DNA of 64,000 nt from Actinomycetota bacterium (GCA_018268455.1 JAFDWM010000295.1:20991-84990), one strand, 5' to 3'; positions 38,987-48,206 are shown, counted from the stretch's first letter. Translations and numbers: made by a program. The notes: generated by a model from the sequence alone, not told the origin.

Positions 38987-40451
38987 AGGCGACCTGGCCC
39001 TTCGCGACGTCTGCCGAGACGAGCCGGATCCGCAGCGCCGTACCGGGCGTCGCGGAGGCCGGCAGCGCCATCGAAGCCGTGACCGGCGGCTCGGCGATCT
39101 GCACGGTGCCACGGGTGGGTGCAGGTGCCGGCGTGGCGCTGTTCCCGGGTGTGCCGTCCTTCCCGCCGTCCTTGGCGGCGTCGCGGCGGATCACCGATGC
39201 GTCGAACACGTCGCCCACGTGCGGGGCGAGCAGCGCCGCCTCGACGAGGTTGAGGGTGCGGGAGTTGAGCGTCGAGGACCTCTGCGACGAGACCCGCATC
39301 AGCTCCGGCACCTGCGGAAGGCTCTCCCGCACCCACTCCGGAATCGGCTGCTCGGCGCTCACCGCGAGCGACACGGTGAGCGACCAGCGATCCACCAGCC
39401 GGCGCAGCGGGGCCGTGGCGTGCGCGTACGGCGCGCCGATCGCAGCCTGGGTGGTGTCCTCCGGCACCTGCCCGTCGAAGGCGACGTAACCCGCGCCGCG
39501 GAACAGGGCAGTGGCCGCCTGCAGCACGGACAGGGTGCGCGGGTCGTTGCGGTCGAGATCCCTGAGGTAGTCGCCGTACCGGCCGCTCGTCCACGGGAGG
39601 CCCAGTGCCGCGGTCTGATGCCGGAACGTCTCGAACGCGGCGTCATCGGGCTGCGGCATCACGCGCAGCACGCCGACCTTCGCGTGCAGCATGAACTGCG
39701 CAGCCGCCATCCCGGTCATCAGCGACAGCTGCGCGTTCCAGTCCTCGATCGGAAGCGGGCTGCGTCGCTCGATCGCATAGCTGCCGTCGGCGTGGCGCAC
39801 GACCTCCTCGTCCGGAAGGTTGAGGCTCGCGCCTCCGCGCTGCGCCTCCTGAGCAAGCCGGAGCCGGCCGATCTCGGGCAGGAGAGCGGCGGGGGAATCC
39901 CGCTTCGCGTCGAGGTCGGCCTGCGCCGTGACGTAGTCGAGCTTCGCGCGGGAGCGGATCAGCGCCCGCTCGAGCCGCGTGTCGGTGACGGTGCCGTCGG
40001 CATCGAGCGCGAACGTCCAGACCAGGGCCGGCCGGTCCTGATCCGGCAGCAGCGAGGCGTGATCCTCGCTCAGGATCATCGGATGCAGCGGGATCGTGCT
40101 GTCGGCGGCGTACAGCGTCTCGCCGCGTGCGCGGGCGGCGGCATCGACGGCGCCACCCGGCGCGACGAACGACGGAACATCCGCGATCGCGTAGCGCACC
40201 CGGAAGCCGGATCCGCTGCGCTCGAGCTGGAAGGCCTGATCCAGATCCATCGAGCCGGCCGGATCCAGCGTGGCGAACGGGACGTCACGGAGATCGAGCT
40301 CCGGCGCGGGCGGCGTGGCGCTGGCGGCTTCCGCCAGCGCCTCGGGGGAGAACACGGTGGGCGCGTCGAGCTCGGTGCGCAGAGCCGCGAGCGCCGTGGC
40401 GAGCGCGCTCTGCGCGGCGGACGGGGCGACGTGCGATCGGCGCTGAGGCAT
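38973..40451 (-). CDS. RNB-domain ribonuclease
   Basis: A 492-residue exonuclease of the RNase II/R type, reduced to the RNB catalytic domain with a short N-terminus and a small C-terminal region (SMALPASATPGTALRIRLV) that could be a remnant S1-like fold. The metal-binding motif is LDPAGSMDLDQA with Asp63, Asp69 and Asp71; the fourth acidic position is Gln72. This DLDQA form is common in actinobacterial homologues as far as I recall. It likely degrades RNA from the 3' end. The next gene overlaps its stop. Confidence 0.88.
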   Translation of the reverse strand: MPQRRSHVAPSAAQSALATALAALRTELDAPTVFSPEALAEAASATPPAPELDLRDVPFATLDPAGSMDLDQAFQLERSGSGFRVRYAIADVPSFVAPGGAVDAAARARGETLYAADSTIPLHPMILSEDHASLLPDQDRPALVWTFALDADGTVTDTRLERALIRSRAKLDYVTAQADLDAKRDSPAALLPEIGRLRLAQEAQRGGASLNLPDEEVVRHADGSYAIERRSPLPIEDWNAQLSLMTGMAAAQFMLHAKVGVLRVMPQPDDAAFETFRHQTAALGLPWTSGRYGDYLRDLDRNDPRTLSVLQAATALFRGAGYVAFDGQVPEDTTQAAIGAPYAHATAPLRRLVDRWSLTVSLAVSAEQPIPEWVRESLPQVPELMRVSSQRSSTLNSRTLNLVEAALLAPHVGDVFDASVIRRDAAKDGGKDGTPGNSATPAPAPTRGTVQIAEPPVTASMALPASATPGTALRIRLVSADVAKGQVAFAAV

Positions 40452-40507
40452 GTGCTCAGCCTAAGCGCCGGTCCTCGGCGCGCCCGGCAGCGGCTACGGC
40501 GCCGCGC

Positions 40508-40822
40508 TCACGCCGCACGCCGGATGAGGATCCGCCAGCGCTCCGGTCCCTCATCCAGGTAGCGGGTGCGGAAGGCCTCGCCATGCTTCGCCGCCAGCTG
40601 CGTGAGCAGCGGCACCGGGTCGTGCGTGGCGGAGACGACCATCGCGGCACCGGGGCGCAGCGACTCGATCGCACCGAAGATCGCGGCATGCCTGATCGCG
40701 TGCGGGATCGTCTGCACGTCGAGCTCCGGCAGCTCTTCGTCATGCTCGCCGCAGGTGCAGCCGGCCGTCGGGTTCTGATCGACGGCCTCCTCGCGGGAAC
40801 GCTGGATCTCGATGTGCGCCAT
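40508..40822 (-). CDS. DUF2249-domain protein
   Basis: A 104-residue protein whose second half (ELDVQTIPHAIRHAAIFGAI and MVVSATHDPVPLL) is the DUF2249 fold. The N-terminal part has CTCGEHD, a possible metal site. DUF2249 genes often sit beside nitrite/nitric-oxide reduction genes, which fits the NirK operon on the other side of the shared promoter region. The exact function is unknown. GGAG precedes the ATG. Confidence 0.8.
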   Translation of the reverse strand: MAHIEIQRSREEAVDQNPTAGCTCGEHDEELPELDVQTIPHAIRHAAIFGAIESLRPGAAMVVSATHDPVPLLTQLAAKHGEAFRTRYLDEGPERWRILIRRAA

Positions 40823-40873
40823 GTCTGCTCCGTTCTGGGCGGGACTGATAATCGGTGGGGAAGGGAAGACAAT

Positions 40874-40887
40874 TTAACTATAGTTAA
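40874..40887. promoter_or_regulatory. Perfect 14-base palindrome, likely operator
   Basis: TTAACTATAGTTAA is AT-rich in a very GC-rich region and lies five bases from the regulator start. TATAGT (40879-40884) inside it is a good -10 box on the plus strand and, by symmetry, on the minus strand (toward DUF2249). A repressor bound here would block both promoters. Confidence 0.72.
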
Positions 40888-40891
40888 CAGC

Positions 40892-41584
40892 GTGGAAAAG
40901 ATTCCAGCGCCCGGTCTGCGGCGCACCGCGGACGGCCGTCGGCATTCCCCGCCACGGGAGCGGCTGCTGCGCGCGATCGAATCGCGCGGCGACGCGTCCA
41001 CCGCCGAGCTCGTCCAGGCGCTCGGCCTGCACGAGAACACGGTGCGACAGCATCTGGAGAGCCTGCTCCGAGACGGGCATGTGCGACGCGAGCGCGAGCC
41101 GTCGACCGGCCGCGGACGCCCGGCGTGGCGCTGGCACGCGGTCACCGCGGCGCACCTGAGCCCCTACGCGGGGCTTGCCTCCACTCTCGCCGATGCGCTC
41201 TCCATGGTGTCCGAGGACCCCTTCGCCGACGCCCGGCGTGCGGGAACGGCATGGGGGCGCGCACTCGCCCAGGAGCGCACCACGGCCCACCCCGGCGACG
41301 CCGCGGCGCAGGCGCTCATCGTCGATGTCATGCGAGAACAGGGCTTCGCGCCGGAGTCGGCAGACCAGCCGGCCGGCGCGACATCCGAGTCCGCCGGGAT
41401 GACGCTGAGGCTGCGCACCTGCCCTCTGCTCACAGCGGCGACGGAGAATCGCACGGTCGTGTGCGCGGTGCACGAGGGCATGATCGAAGGGATCGCGCGC
41501 ACGGCCGGATCCGATCTCACCGGCCGGCTCGAGCCGTTCGCCGACGCGGAGACCTGCCTGCTTCATCTGCGGACGACGGCGTGA
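40892..41584 (+). CDS. HTH transcriptional regulator with putative Fe-S site (SufR-like)
   Basis: A 230-residue winged-helix regulator. The helix-turn-helix is about residues 27-62 (ASTAELVQALGLHENTVRQH, then wing RGRPAWRW). The C-terminus carries Cys177, Cys191 and Cys222 in the context LRTCPLL, VVCAVHEGMIEG and AETCLLHL, the layout of iron-sulfur SufR-type regulators that sense oxygen, NO or iron status. GTG at 40892 lies seven bases after the palindromic -10. It overlaps the next gene (GTGA), so it heads the nitrite-reductase operon and probably controls it and itself. Confidence 0.83.
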   Translation: MEKIPAPGLRRTADGRRHSPPRERLLRAIESRGDASTAELVQALGLHENTVRQHLESLLRDGHVRREREPSTGRGRPAWRWHAVTAAHLSPYAGLASTLADALSMVSEDPFADARRAGTAWGRALAQERTTAHPGDAAAQALIVDVMREQGFAPESADQPAGATSESAGMTLRLRTCPLLTAATENRTVVCAVHEGMIEGIARTAGSDLTGRLEPFADAETCLLHLRTTA

Positions 41585-42687
41585 GCACGACCGCTGTCGG
41601 CAGGCGCCCGTCCTGGCGGCTGATCTGGATGCTTCCCGCCGGTCTCGGCCTGCTCGCCGGACTCGACGCGGGTCTGCTGCTGCTCGGGCTGCCCGCCCCG
41701 GTTGCCGCAGCGCGACTGCCGCAGGTGCACGGGATGCTGCTGGTGCTCGGCGTGGTCGGCACCCTCATCGCCCTGGAGCGCGCCACGGCGCTCGACCGGT
41801 GGTGGGGCTATCTCGCACCGGGACTGCTCGGGCTGGGCGGCATCGCGCTCCTCACGCCCGCCGTGCCCCTGCTCCTGGCGAAGGGCATCGTCGTCGCGGG
41901 GTCCGCGGCGTTCACGCTCGTCTACCTGCCGCTGTGGCGCCGGCAGTACGACGCGGCGACGCTCACACAGCTCGTCGGCGCCGCGCTCGCGCTCGCCGGA
42001 TCCGTGATCTGGCTCGGGCAGGACGACTTCGCCCGCGTGGTGCCCTGGATGATCGGCTTCGTGGTGCTCACGATCGCCGCCGAACGCGTGGAGCTGGCCC
42101 GTATCACGATGGGACCCGGCGCCGGAACCCGGCTGCTCGTGCACGCGTGGCTGCTCACCGCGGCGCTCGTCGTCGGCCTCGCGGCCCCGACGGCCGGCGC
42201 GATCCTGCTCGGGCTGGTGCTGCTGGCGCTCACCGCGTGGCTGATCGTCCATGACGTCGCGCGGCGCACGATCCGCGCCGGCGGGGTCACCCGGTACATG
42301 GCCGCCTGCATCCTCGCCGGCTACGCCTGGCTGGCACTCGCCGGTCTCGTGCTGCTGCTGGGCGCGCCGACCTCGCCGCATCGCTACGACGCGGTGGTGC
42401 ACGCCGTCTTCCTCGGCTACACGTTCTCGATGATCATGGCGCACGCCACGACGATCCTCCCCGCGGTGCTGCGGGTGGACGTGCCGTTCCGGGCGGCCTT
42501 CTGGATCCCCGCCGTGCTGCTGCAGCTCGCGCTGATCGCGCGGATCTGGATCGGCGACGGACTGGGACTGGTCGACGGGTGGCGATGGGGCGGGGTGCTC
42601 GGCGTGGCGGCGCTCCTGCTGCTCGTGCTGACCGCGGTCCTCAGTGCCGTGGCGAGCAGTGCATCGAAGAGAAGGGGAACGACGTGA
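41581..42687 (+). CDS. Polytopic membrane protein of the nitrite-reductase operon
   Basis: A 368-residue protein with about 12 membrane helices. Motifs with possible heme or metal ligands are QVHGMLLVLGVVGTLIALERA and AVFLGYTFSMIMAHATTILPAV. The HxxxM-type arrangement and the context recall NnrS-type proteins linked to denitrification, but the match is weak. The N-terminal membrane part of the next protein looks like the same kind of domain. GTGA overlaps with both neighbours, so the three genes are tightly coupled. Confidence 0.65.
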   Translation: MSTTAVGRRPSWRLIWMLPAGLGLLAGLDAGLLLLGLPAPVAAARLPQVHGMLLVLGVVGTLIALERATALDRWWGYLAPGLLGLGGIALLTPAVPLLLAKGIVVAGSAAFTLVYLPLWRRQYDAATLTQLVGAALALAGSVIWLGQDDFARVVPWMIGFVVLTIAAERVELARITMGPGAGTRLLVHAWLLTAALVVGLAAPTAGAILLGLVLLALTAWLIVHDVARRTIRAGGVTRYMAACILAGYAWLALAGLVLLLGAPTSPHRYDAVVHAVFLGYTFSMIMAHATTILPAVLRVDVPFRAAFWIPAVLLQLALIARIWIGDGLGLVDGWRWGGVLGVAALLLLVLTAVLSAVASSASKRRGTT

Positions 42688-45416
42688 GGATCCCGTCGCA
42701 GCGGCCGGCCGAGGGCATCGAAGGGGAGCGGTCCGGATCCGACGATCCACGACGCAAGGCACCAGCGCGCGGCTTCTGGTTCGCCCGCGACATCCCGACC
42801 GCGGCCTGGCTCGTGCTCACGGTGGCCGCGGTGCTCGTGCATCGCAACCTGCCGCATCCCGAGTGGCTCATGATCCACCTGCTGCTGCTCGGGGCGGTGA
42901 CCCACGCCATCCTGGTGTGGAGCCAGTACTTCTCCTTCGCCCTGCTGCGCAGTGCGTCGACCGTGGCCGACCGGCGGATGCAGAACGCGCGCCTGGCGCT
43001 GGCGAACGGGGCGGCGGTGCTCGTGCTCCTCGGGGTGCCCCTCGAGATCTGGGTGCTCTCGCTGATCGGGGCGGCGCTGCTGATCGTCGCCGTGGTGTGG
43101 CATGGCGCGAGTCTGCTGCGGCGCCTGCGGAGGAGCCTGCCCGGCCGCTTCGGACACACGACCCACTACTACATCGCATCCGCCGCGATGCTCGCGGTCG
43201 GCGCGGGCCTGGGCGGATGGCTCGCCCGCGGCGACGCATCGCCGAGCCTCGTGCTCGCGCACGCCGTGCTGAACATCCTCGGTTGGATCGGGATCACCGT
43301 CGCCGGGACTCTCGTGACGCTCTGGCCGACGATCCTGCGCACCCGCGCAGATCCGTCCGCACCGTCCGGCGCCGTGCGCGCCCTGCCGCTGCTCGCTGCG
43401 GGTGTGCTGGTGGCAGCGGGGGGCGCGGCGATCAGCCTGCTGCCCGTCGTCGCGCTGGGACTCGTCGCCTATCTCGCGGGCCTCGCCGTGATCGCGGTGT
43501 CGCTGTGGCGCGCCGCGCGCCAGGCGGCCCCGCACAGCTTCGCCGCGCTCTCGGTGGGCGCCGCCCTGCTTTGGTGGGCGGGCTGCGTGATCTCCCTGGC
43601 CGTGGGCGCGAGCGCGCTCAGCCTGGGCGGGGAAGCCGCGGGCGAACGCGCGATCGCCGCCTTCGACCCCATCCTGCAGCAGAGCGTGCCGTACCTCGTC
43701 GCCGGTTTCGCGGCACAGGTGCTGGTCGGCGCGCTGAGCTACCTGATCCCCGTCGTGCTCGGCGGCGGGCCCACCCCCGTGCGCATCGGCACGGCCGTGC
43801 TGGACCGGCTGGGGCCGCTGCGCGTGACGACCGCGAACGCGGCGCTCATCGTGTGCGTGCTGCCCGTGTCCAGCCTCATGCGGGTGGTCGCCTCGGTGCT
43901 CTACCTCGTGGCGACGGCCTCGTTCCTCCTGTTCATGTTCCTCGCGATGCGGGCGCAGCGCCGGGCGAAGTCCGACGGGATCCGCCTCTCCGACGAACCG
44001 GGAGCCGCCGCCCGCCGCGGCCCGATCGCACCGGAGGGCGCGCAACCGCACGGCCGCCGCACCGGTCAGGCCATGGCAGGCCTGCTCGCGGTGGTGCTGG
44101 CTGTCGCCGTCTGTGCTGCAGTGGATCCGACGCCGCTTCCCGGTGCGGGCGGCTCGGCGGCGGGCGACCCGAACGCACCGGTCAAGACCGTGCAGGTGCA
44201 CGCCGCCGACATGCGCTTCACGCCGAGCCGTATCGAGGTGCCGACGGGCACGCGGCTCGTGATCGAGCTGACCAACACCGACGCCTCCCTGGTGCACGAC
44301 CTGGTGTTCGCGAACGGCGCCGGTGGCACCCGGCTCGCACCGGGGCAGACGGAGAAGATCGATGTCGGCGTCATCACGGCGAACGTCGACGGCTGGTGCT
44401 CGATCATCGGGCACCGTCAGATGGGCATGACGCTCACCGTCGTCGCTGTCGGCGCGACCGGTGGCGGATCCGCAGACGGCGGGAGTGACGGCGCGGGCTC
44501 GGGCACCGCGCACGGCGGCATGGACGCAGGGTCCATGCCCGGCATGGCCCAGGCGACGCCGGGTCCCGGGTTCCGTCCGCATGACGCCGTACTGGATCCG
44601 CTCCCGCCGCAGACCGGGCCGGTCACGCGCCGGGTCACCCTCACCGTGACCGACACGAAGACCGAGGTCGCGCCGGGTGTCGAGCAGACGTTGTGGACCT
44701 ACAACGGCACAGCGCCAGGTCCGACCCTGCACGGGCGGGTGGGCGACACGTTCGTGGTGACGCTCGTGAACCACGCCACGATGGGTCATTCGATCGACTT
44801 CCACGCCGGCTCGCTCGCGCCGGACGAGCCGATGCGCACCATTGCGCCCGGGGAGAGTCTCACGTACACGTTCACTGCCACGCGGGCGGGGATCTGGGCC
44901 TATCACTGCTCGACGATGCCCATGTCGGCGCACATGGCGAACGGCATGATCGGCGCGGTCGTGATCGAGCCGCCGGATCTCGCGCCGGTCGCTCACAGCT
45001 ACGTGCTGGTGCAGAGTGAGTACTACCTCGGGACGCAGGGCGGCGAGGTGGATCCCGCCAAGGTCGCCGCGGATACGCCCGACCTGGTCGTCTTCAACGG
45101 CTATGCCGATCAGTACGACCACGCGCCGCTGCCGGCGAAGGCGGGGGAGCGCGTGCGGGTCTGGGTGCTCGACGCGGGCCCGAACCGGGCCAGCAGCTTC
45201 CACGTCGTCGGCGGCCAGTTCGACACGGTCTGGTCGGAGGGAGCGTTCCTGCTGGATCATTCCGCCGACACCGGATCCCAGGCGCTCGCCCTGGCTCCGG
45301 CGCAGGGCGGCTACGTCGAGCTGACCTTCCCGGAGCCGGGCAGCTATCCGTTCGTCTCGCACTACATGATCGATGCCGAGCGGGGCGCGCACGGCATCTT
45401 CACGGTCTCGAAGTGA
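42684..45416 (+). CDS. Copper nitrite reductase fused to a membrane domain and a cupredoxin
   Basis: A 910-residue fusion. Residues about 35-450 form 10-12 membrane helices. A further helix near 460-480 leads to an external cupredoxin with a complete type 1 copper site (His538, Cys572, His577, Met580). After a Gly/Ser linker comes an AniA/NirK-like reductase (about 620-910). It keeps the HSIDFH motif (type 1 His702, catalytic Asp705, type 2 His707), YHC (type 2 His741, type 1 Cys742), His750, Met755, catalytic-type His813 in YDHAPL, and type 2 His840 in SSFHVVGG. It should reduce nitrite to NO at the outer face of the membrane, with the extra cupredoxin as electron relay. GTG start after AGAAGGGGAA. 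Confidence 0.9.
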   Translation: MRIPSQRPAEGIEGERSGSDDPRRKAPARGFWFARDIPTAAWLVLTVAAVLVHRNLPHPEWLMIHLLLLGAVTHAILVWSQYFSFALLRSASTVADRRMQNARLALANGAAVLVLLGVPLEIWVLSLIGAALLIVAVVWHGASLLRRLRRSLPGRFGHTTHYYIASAAMLAVGAGLGGWLARGDASPSLVLAHAVLNILGWIGITVAGTLVTLWPTILRTRADPSAPSGAVRALPLLAAGVLVAAGGAAISLLPVVALGLVAYLAGLAVIAVSLWRAARQAAPHSFAALSVGAALLWWAGCVISLAVGASALSLGGEAAGERAIAAFDPILQQSVPYLVAGFAAQVLVGALSYLIPVVLGGGPTPVRIGTAVLDRLGPLRVTTANAALIVCVLPVSSLMRVVASVLYLVATASFLLFMFLAMRAQRRAKSDGIRLSDEPGAAARRGPIAPEGAQPHGRRTGQAMAGLLAVVLAVAVCAAVDPTPLPGAGGSAAGDPNAPVKTVQVHAADMRFTPSRIEVPTGTRLVIELTNTDASLVHDLVFANGAGGTRLAPGQTEKIDVGVITANVDGWCSIIGHRQMGMTLTVVAVGATGGGSADGGSDGAGSGTAHGGMDAGSMPGMAQATPGPGFRPHDAVLDPLPPQTGPVTRRVTLTVTDTKTEVAPGVEQTLWTYNGTAPGPTLHGRVGDTFVVTLVNHATMGHSIDFHAGSLAPDEPMRTIAPGESLTYTFTATRAGIWAYHCSTMPMSAHMANGMIGAVVIEPPDLAPVAHSYVLVQSEYYLGTQGGEVDPAKVAADTPDLVVFNGYADQYDHAPLPAKAGERVRVWVLDAGPNRASSFHVVGGQFDTVWSEGAFLLDHSADTGSQALALAPAQGGYVELTFPEPGSYPFVSHYMIDAERGAHGIFTVSK

Positions 45417-45465
45417 GCCTGGGCACGGACAGGCCGGATCCCGCCCCGGCAGCGGCCATGCCCAT

Positions 45466-45471
45466 TAGCGT
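45466..45471 (+). promoter_or_regulatory. -10 box TAGCGT, leaderless spacing
   Basis: TAGCGT, six bases, then ATG at 45478. No Shine-Dalgarno. Confidence 0.55.
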
Positions 45472-45477
45472 GGACTC

Positions 45478-46251
45478 ATGACCACCACTGCAGACAAGGC
45501 CCGCACCCTCCGTTCGCTCTATGACGCACCCGCGATCCTGCGCGTCGTGAACGTCTGGGATGTCGTGTCCGCCCGGGCCGTCGCGGCGCTGCCCGAGACC
45601 GTCGCGATCGCGACAGCCGGCCACTCCATCGCCGCCTCCTTCGGCTACGCCGACGGCGCGATCCCGCGCGAGCTCATGATCGACATGGTCGGTCGCATCG
45701 CCGCCGCAGTCGACCTGCCGGTCACGGCCGACCTGGATGACGGCTACGCCGATGCGGGCGAGACCACGCGCCTCGCGATCGGCGTCGGAGTCGTCGGGGC
45801 GAACATCGAAGACCGTCTGCGGCCGCTGGCCGAGTCGGTCGCCCGTGTCGAGGCGATCGTGCGCGCCGGCGAGGGCGAGGGCGTGCCGTTCGTGCTGAAC
45901 GCGCGCACCGACGCGTTCGTGCGCGGGGGCGGCCGGCCGGTGCAGGAGTCGATCGCGGATGCCGTCGAGCGCGGCCGCGCCTATCTCGAGGCCGGCGCGG
46001 CGAGCGTGTTCGTGCCGGGGATCCTCGACGCGGACACCACCCGCGCGCTCGTCGAGGGGATCGGCCACGGCAAGGTCAGTGTGATCGGCCTGCCCGGCGC
46101 ACTCACCTCGACCGAGTACGAGACGCTCGGTGTCGCCCGCATCTCCTACGGCCCGATGCCGCAGCGCGTCGCCCTCACCGCACTGCAGGACAACGCCGCA
46201 GAGCTGTACGCCGGAGGCATCATCCCCGCGGGCACTCGCGCCCTGAACTGA
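45478..46251 (+). CDS. Isocitrate lyase/PEP-mutase superfamily protein
   Basis: A 257-residue TIM-barrel enzyme. TADLDDGYADAGETT carries the Mg-binding Asp cluster, GANIEDRL the conserved Glu, and FVLNARTDAFVRGG the catalytic-loop region. It lacks the KKCGH loop of true isocitrate lyase. Members include 2-methylisocitrate lyases, oxaloacetase-like and phosphonopyruvate enzymes; the substrate cannot be named. A strong terminator follows. Confidence 0.85.
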   Translation: MTTTADKARTLRSLYDAPAILRVVNVWDVVSARAVAALPETVAIATAGHSIAASFGYADGAIPRELMIDMVGRIAAAVDLPVTADLDDGYADAGETTRLAIGVGVVGANIEDRLRPLAESVARVEAIVRAGEGEGVPFVLNARTDAFVRGGGRPVQESIADAVERGRAYLEAGAASVFVPGILDADTTRALVEGIGHGKVSVIGLPGALTSTEYETLGVARISYGPMPQRVALTALQDNAAELYAGGIIPAGTRALN

Positions 46252-46262
46252 CAGATGGTCCC

Positions 46263-46304
46263 CGAAGGCCCGGCCCATGCAACCCGCATCGGGCCGGGCC
46301 TTCG
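46263..46304 (+). terminator. Strong hairpin terminator
   Basis: CGAAGGCCCGGCCC pairs perfectly with GGGCCGGGCCTTCG, and the loop contains a second ATGC/GCAT pair. It separates this gene from proS. Eight bases after its end lies the proS -10 box. Confidence 0.85.
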
Positions 46305-46311
46305 CCGTCGG

Positions 46312-46317
46312 TAGACT
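46312..46317 (+). promoter_or_regulatory. -10 box TAGACT, leaderless spacing
   Basis: TAGACT, six bases, then GTG at 46324 of proS; a second GTG follows immediately. Confidence 0.55.
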
Positions 46318-46323
46318 TGTGCC

Positions 46324-48081
46324 GTGGTGACTCGTCTCTCGAACTTCTTCCTCCGCACGCTCCGCGAAGACCCGGCCGGCGCCGAGGTCGCGAGCCACAA
46401 GCTGCTGATCCGCGCCGGATACATCCGACCGCAGGCGGCCGGCATCTTCGCGTGGCTCCCGCTGGGGCTGCGCGTGAAGGCGCGGATCGAGAAGGTCGTC
46501 CGTGAAGAGATGGCTGCGGCCGGCGCGCAGGAGGTGCACTTCCCGGCGCTCATGCCGCGTGAGGCATACGAGGCCACCGGCCGGTGGGAGGAGTACGGCG
46601 ACCTGCTGTTCCGCCTGCAGGACCGCAAGGGCGGCGACTACCTGCTCGCCCCCACGCACGAGGAGGCGTTCACGCTGCTCGTGAAGGACCTGTACTCCTC
46701 GTACAAGGACCTGCCGCTCACGATCTACCAGATCCAGGACAAGTACCGCGACGAGGCGCGCCCCCGCGCCGGACTGCTGCGCGGCCGCGAGTTCACGATG
46801 AAGGACGCCTACTCCTTCGACGCCAGTGACGCCGGCCTCGATGCGAGCTACCAGGCCCAGCGCGATGCCTACGAGCGCATCTTCCAGCGTCTCGGGCTGG
46901 AGTACGCGATCGTGCAGGCCGACGCCGGCGCGATGGGCGGATCCCGCAGCGAGGAGTTCCTGCACCCGACTCCGGTCGGTGAGGACACGTTCGTCCGCTC
47001 CGAGGGGGGCTACGCGGCCAACGTCGAGGCCTTCCGCACGGAGGCGCCCGCCCCGGTGCCGTTCGACGCCGACGCCGAGCCGGTGGTCTTCGACTCGCCG
47101 AACACGCCCACGATCGACAGCCTCGTGGGACACGTCAACGCGCATCTCGACGGCGAGTACACGGCCGCCGACACGCTCAAGAACGTGGTGCTCGCCCTCA
47201 CCCACCTCGACGGCACACGCGAGCTGGTGGTCGTCGGGATCCCCGGGGACCGCGAGGTCGACGAGAAGCGCGCGGAGGTCGCGTTCGCGCCGGCCGAGGT
47301 GGAGCCGGCGACGACGGACGACTTCGAGAAGAACCCGCTGCTGGTCAAGGGATACATCGGCCCCTGGTCGCCCACCGGCGCCGTGCTCGGCGAAGAATCC
47401 GCGACCGGGATCCGCTTCCTCGTCGACCCGCGCGTCTCCGAGGGCAGCAGCTGGATCACCGGCGCGAACCTCGACCAGAAGCACGCCCACTCCGTCGTCG
47501 CCGGCCGTGACTTCGCCGCAGACGGCGTGATCGAGATCGCCAACGTGCGCGACGGCGACCCGGCCCCCGACGGATCCGGTCCGGTGCACCTCGCCCGCGG
47601 CATGGAGATCGGCCACGTGTTCCAGCTCGGCCGCAAGTACGCCGAGGCGCTGGGGCTGAAAGTCCTCGACGAGAACGGCAAGCTCGTGACCGTCACGATG
47701 GGCTCCTACGGCATCGGCGTGACCCGGATCCTGGCGATCATCGCCGAGCTCAACAACGACGAGAAGGGCCTCATCTGGCCGGCCTCCGTCGCGCCGTTCG
47801 ACGTGCACGTCGTCGCCGCCGGGCGCGACCAGGTGGCGTTCGACGTCGCCGCGGACGTGTCGGCGCAGCTCAAGGCGGCCGGCCTCGACGTACTGTACGA
47901 CGACCGTCCCAAGGTCTCGCCCGGTGTGAAGTTCGGCGATGCCGAGCTCGTCGGCGTGCCGCGGGTGCTCGTCGTCGGCCGGGGTGCGGCCGACGGCCAG
48001 GTCGAGCTGTGGGACCGCCGCACCGGCGATCGCGACACGCTCTCGATCTCCGACGCCCTGCGGGTGCTCGCCGCGCGCTGA
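46324..48081 (+). CDS. proS: Prolyl-tRNA synthetase
   Basis: A 585-residue bacterial-type class II synthetase. Motif 2 region is [26 protein letters not shown]; the insertion (editing) domain spans roughly 225-390; motif 3 region [16 protein letters not shown] and a C-terminal anticodon-binding domain follow. The length and inserted editing domain show the prokaryotic type rather than the short archaeal type. Usually linked to the nusA cluster; here 14 kb of other genes lie between them. Confidence 0.97.
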   Translation: MVTRLSNFFLRTLREDPAGAEVASHKLLIRAGYIRPQAAGIFAWLPLGLRVKARIEKVVREEMAAAGAQEVHFPALMPREAYEATGRWEEYGDLLFRLQDRKGGDYLLAPTHEEAFTLLVKDLYSSYKDLPLTIYQIQDKYRDEARPRAGLLRGREFTMKDAYSFDASDAGLDASYQAQRDAYERIFQRLGLEYAIVQADAGAMGGSRSEEFLHPTPVGEDTFVRSEGGYAANVEAFRTEAPAPVPFDADAEPVVFDSPNTPTIDSLVGHVNAHLDGEYTAADTLKNVVLALTHLDGTRELVVVGIPGDREVDEKRAEVAFAPAEVEPATTDDFEKNPLLVKGYIGPWSPTGAVLGEESATGIRFLVDPRVSEGSSWITGANLDQKHAHSVVAGRDFAADGVIEIANVRDGDPAPDGSGPVHLARGMEIGHVFQLGRKYAEALGLKVLDENGKLVTVTMGSYGIGVTRILAIIAELNNDEKGLIWPASVAPFDVHVVAAGRDQVAFDVAADVSAQLKAAGLDVLYDDRPKVSPGVKFGDAELVGVPRVLVVGRGAADGQVELWDRRTGDRDTLSISDALRVLAAR

Positions 48082-48165
48082 AGCCACGCGGTTCGTCCGT
48101 CCGCGCCGGTGGCGCACGGATCCGTGCTCGCACCGATGCGTGCGGCGCGCTCCGATGGGAGGATG

Positions 48166-48185
48166 GCAACAGCCGAGGCTGTTGC
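48166..48185. promoter_or_regulatory. Perfect inverted repeat ahead of glycosyltransferase, likely operator
   Basis: GCAACAGCC-GA-GGCTGTTGC is a 20-base inverted repeat with 9-base arms, 21 bases before the ATG at 48207. It is a plausible repressor site or leader hairpin. It does not match the TGAAC-type sites further along, so it is probably read by a different protein. Confidence 0.55.
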
Positions 48186-48206
48186 GTCTCGCCCAGGAGG
48201 GAAGCC

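Noticed and set aside
42417-45392. 991-codon open frame on the minus strand across the nitrite-reductase operon
   Set aside because: Antisense shadow of the fused NirK gene, with no recognisable domain and no promoter or ribosome site.
45400-48117. 905-codon open frame on the minus strand across proS
   Set aside because: Antisense to proS and the PEP-mutase-like gene; crosses a strong terminator; no domain.
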